Shown here: one piece after another, positions 6,822 through 8,596 of the stretch
Position numbering within the stretch: position 1 is the stretch's first letter
Layout of the letters: each line of letters starts with the position of its first letter
NCBI GenBank assembly: GCA_030691225.1
Contig: JAUYES010000160.1
Coordinates: 1-8,596 of the forward strand
Direction of reading: 5' to 3'
DNA from: Holophaga sp.
GTDB taxonomy: Bacteria > Acidobacteriota > Holophagae > Holophagales > Holophagaceae
DNA: 8,596 nt
Position numbers and translations under genes: made by a program
The notes under the pieces: generated by a model
The model's database searches: none
Told to the model about the DNA's origin: nothing
Seen by the model: the letters and a program-made list of their open reading frames with translations, nothing else

Positions 6822-6827
6822 TAGAAT
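6822..6827 (+). promoter_or_regulatory. Candidate -10 box abutting the transporter start
   Basis: TAGAAT matches five of six of the -10 consensus and is the same hexamer as the one proposed upstream of queD. Six bases separate it from the ATG at 6834, so a transcript would begin at or within a base or two of the start codon. There is no Shine-Dalgarno sequence and no convincing -35. Confidence 0.35.
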
Positions 6828-6833
6828 CCAGCT

Positions 6834-7616
6834 ATGCCAAGTCTTCTGACCCTCGCCTTTCTGGTCCTCGCCGCCTTTCTGGCCGGTTTTGTCGATGCCG
6901 TGGTGGGCGGGGGTGGGCTCATCACGATTCCGGCCTTGATGCTCGGTCTTCCTGCCGGAACCGCCTGGCCAGTCATCTCCGGCACCAATAAGGTGGTGGC
7001 CTGCACGGGGACGACGGTGGCTGCGGCGCAATTCCTTCATTCCCGCATTTTGCGCTGGCAAGAGATGGTGGGGCCGGTGGTGGCGGCCATGGGTGGTGCG
7101 GCGCTGGGCGTGGCCATGGCCTATTTTTTATCCGGGCGCTTTGATCCCTTTTTGCGCCCAGCCATGGTCATTCTGATGGTGGTCATGCTGGCCTGGACCC
7201 TGCTGAAGCCCGATGCGGGCAAACTGCACGCTCCAAAATTCGGCCTCTCCCATCAGCGCATGCTGGCGCTGGTAATTGCCTTTGCGCTGGGTTTCTACGA
7301 CGGCCTGTTCGGGCCCGGTACGGGCAGCATCTTGATCTTCCTGTTCGTGGCGGTACTGGGCTTTGATTTTTTGCGTGCATCCGCCCTGGCCAAGAGTGTG
7401 AACTGGGCCTCCAATATCGCCTCCCTGGTGCTGTTCCTTTACCACGGAAGCTGGGTCCCCACGGTAGCCCTGAGCATGGCCGTGGGTAATGGCTTGGGTG
7501 GCTATCTCGGGGCTCGCACCGCCCTTAAAAAAGGCAGCGGCTGGGTGCGCTATGTCTTTATCGTGGTCGTCAGCGCGCTTATTTTGAGACTGGGCTGGCA
7601 GATGCTCGGCAAGTAG
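6834..7616 (+). CDS. TSUP (TauE/SafE) family membrane transporter
   Basis: A 260-residue, very hydrophobic inner-membrane protein with about eight predicted helices, matching the sulfite exporter TauE/SafE family (YfcA-like). The family moves small anions or organosulfur compounds such as sulfite, sulfoacetate or thiosulfate; the substrate here cannot be told. The internal duplication typical of the family is visible: GFVDAVVGGGG (18-28) in the first half and GFYDGLFGPGTG (153-164) in the second. Each is followed by a Lys-containing segment (SGTNKVV, 49-55; ALAKSVNWASN, 184-194). The start is the first ATG after the divergent promoter region. No ribosome site is seen, and a -10-like TAGAAT lies six bases before the ATG. 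It diverges from purL (106 bp between starts) and stands 88 bp before the sensor kinase, in the same direction. Confidence 0.92.
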   Translation: MPSLLTLAFLVLAAFLAGFVDAVVGGGGLITIPALMLGLPAGTAWPVISGTNKVVACTGTTVAAAQFLHSRILRWQEMVGPVVAAMGGAALGVAMAYFLSGRFDPFLRPAMVILMVVMLAWTLLKPDAGKLHAPKFGLSHQRMLALVIAFALGFYDGLFGPGTGSILIFLFVAVLGFDFLRASALAKSVNWASNIASLVLFLYHGSWVPTVALSMAVGNGLGGYLGARTALKKGSGWVRYVFIVVVSALILRLGWQMLGK

Positions 7617-7639
7617 GCCCTTGCCTTTTAACTTTGGGC

Positions 7640-7649
7640 TTTGGCCAAA
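7640..7649. promoter_or_regulatory. Palindrome between transporter and kinase
   Basis: TTTGGCCAAA is a perfect 10-bp palindrome 56 bp upstream of the kinase start. It could be a small operator. It is too short to be certain, and no clear promoter or terminator was found in this 88-bp gap. Confidence 0.2.
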
Positions 7650-7704
7650 AATGTCTATCCTCCAAAGACTTACCCACCCTGCTATGCGTGCCACTGGAGG
7701 ATCC

Positions 7705-8596
7705 ATGACGCCTCTCGGTTCCCAACCCACGAGCGAGACGGACTTCGCCTCTGCAGAGCGCATCTCCGGTTTGGAGCTAAATGCCGAAGTGGCAGCCTGC
7801 CTGGATAACCCCGTGGCCCATGTCATTCTTGATGCGGTCGAAAGCTTTGCCATGATCCTCAACGAGCATCGACAGATCCTGGCCGCCAATGCCGCCTTGT
7901 ATAAGGCCTTGGCGCTGGAAGATCCGAACTGCTTCCAAGGACTCCGTCCAGGGGAACTGTTCGAATGTGTCCACGCCCAGGAGGGCCCCAATGGTTGCGG
8001 GACATCCAAGTCATGCAGTCGATGCGGCGCCGTGCTGGCCCTATTGGCAGCCCAAAACCAAGGGACCCCCGCCGAAGGAGAGTGCCTACTGAGCAGCCAG
8101 GAAGACGGGAAATGGAATTCTCGGGAATTTCAGGTTCGTGCCACGCCATTGCGCGTCGCCGATCATGATTTTCTGGTGCTGGTGCTGCGCGATATCAGCG
8201 CACTCAAACGGCGGGAGGTCCTCGAACAAGTCTTCCTGCACGAATTGGCCAACACCTTGCAAGGCTTGCAAGGCTGGACAGAATTACTCCAGGTTTCCAA
8301 AAAGGACCCCGCCATCGCCGCCCAACACATTCTGGATCTTTCTGATCATCTGACTCAGGAAGTGAGTTCTCAGCGCCTTTTGCTTCAGGCCGAAAAGGGC
8401 GAATTAAGCACCGAAATGATCGAGATGCCCGCCTCAAAAATCATGGAAGACCTTGAGGCTGCGATCCACCGACACCCTTCGGCCCGAGGCCGGGTGCTGG
8501 AGATCGCGCCCTACCCTCTCGGTCTATGGGTTAACTGCGACTCCCGCCTGCTGCACCGGATTTTGCTCAATATGGCCGTCAATGCCATGGAAGCCT
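7705..8596 (+). CDS. PAS-type sensor histidine kinase with Cys cluster (partial)
   Basis: The frame stays open to the window edge, giving the first 297 residues without a stop. GGAGG (7696-7700) lies 4 nt before ATG 7705. Residues about 33-165 form a PAS-like sensor domain with no signal peptide or membrane segment, so the protein is predicted cytoplasmic. Within it Cys88-x9-Cys98-x5-Cys104-x2-Cys107, in the context RPGELFECVHA...GCGTSKSCSRCGA, suggests a metal or Fe-S site; His90 is nearby. I recall this GCGT-x4-C-x2-CGA signature from other bacterial kinases, but no ligand is proven. A dimerisation helix follows with H-box-like FLHELANTLQG (candidate phosphoacceptor His179). The N-box RILLNMAVNAMEA (Asn289, Asn293) marks the start of the ATPase domain. 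The G-boxes lie outside the window. No response regulator is in view. Confidence 0.88.
   Translation, partial: MTPLGSQPTSETDFASAERISGLELNAEVAACLDNPVAHVILDAVESFAMILNEHRQILAANAALYKALALEDPNCFQGLRPGELFECVHAQEGPNGCGTSKSCSRCGAVLALLAAQNQGTPAEGECLLSSQEDGKWNSREFQVRATPLRVADHDFLVLVLRDISALKRREVLEQVFLHELANTLQGLQGWTELLQVSKKDPAIAAQHILDLSDHLTQEVSSQRLLLQAEKGELSTEMIEMPASKIMEDLEAAIHRHPSARGRVLEIAPYPLGLWVNCDSRLLHRILLNMAVNAMEA

Noticed and set aside
7617..7660. Possible terminator after the transporter gene
   Set aside because: Only short GGCC/GCCC pairings with a long loop and no T-tract; not convincing.
7128..8009. Minus-strand frame of 293 codons across the transporter and kinase
   Set aside because: It is antisense to two well-supported genes with clear family motifs.

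Overview
The window looks like chromosomal DNA of a GC-rich (roughly 60%) bacterium with diderm traits: a probable lipoprotein, a queuosine gene and a two-component sensor. The taxon cannot be fixed from sequence alone. The single-chain 'clade II' type PurL and the Cys-rich PAS-type kinase would fit an Acidobacteriota or other deep-branching Gram-negative lineage, but this is only a guess. Most of the window is housekeeping. There is no complete mobile element, CRISPR array or rRNA.

Layout. (1) 1-225: a tRNA-Arg(UCU) gene on the minus strand at 149-225. Its 3' side carries an unusual cluster: a 25-bp direct copy of the tRNA 3' end at the window edge, an 18-bp inverted copy of its T-arm, and a strong hairpin between them. 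(2) 226-372: a divergent intergenic region with a G-quadruplex motif and a candidate promoter for the next genes. (3) 373-2535: a tight plus-strand run of queD (6-carboxytetrahydropterin synthase), a LEA/WHy-domain lipoprotein, a HAD hydrolase and frr (ribosome recycling factor). The first three overlap by 1-4 nt. The run ends in a strong bidirectional terminator at 2551-2589. (4) 2590-2884: a non-coding intergenic segment with a compound repeat built on the heptamer CGCCAAG and its complement. (5) 2885-6727: minus-strand purL, a full-length single-chain FGAM synthase (1280 aa) with an unusual low-complexity insertion. (6) 6834-7616: a TSUP/TauE-SafE membrane transporter on the plus strand, divergent from purL and possibly expressed from a leaderless mRNA. 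(7) 7705-8596: the 5' part of a PAS-type sensor histidine kinase with a four-cysteine cluster, cut by the window edge.

How the genes relate: queD (tRNA modification precursor), frr (ribosome recycling) and the tRNA gene all serve translation, whereas purL serves purine synthesis. The lipoprotein and the HAD enzyme are translationally coupled to queD but have no obvious shared pathway with it. The most interesting non-coding structure is the T-arm-derived palindrome in the trailer of the tRNA gene. The most interesting protein features are the PurL insertion, the Trp in motif I of the HAD protein and the Cys cluster of the kinase.
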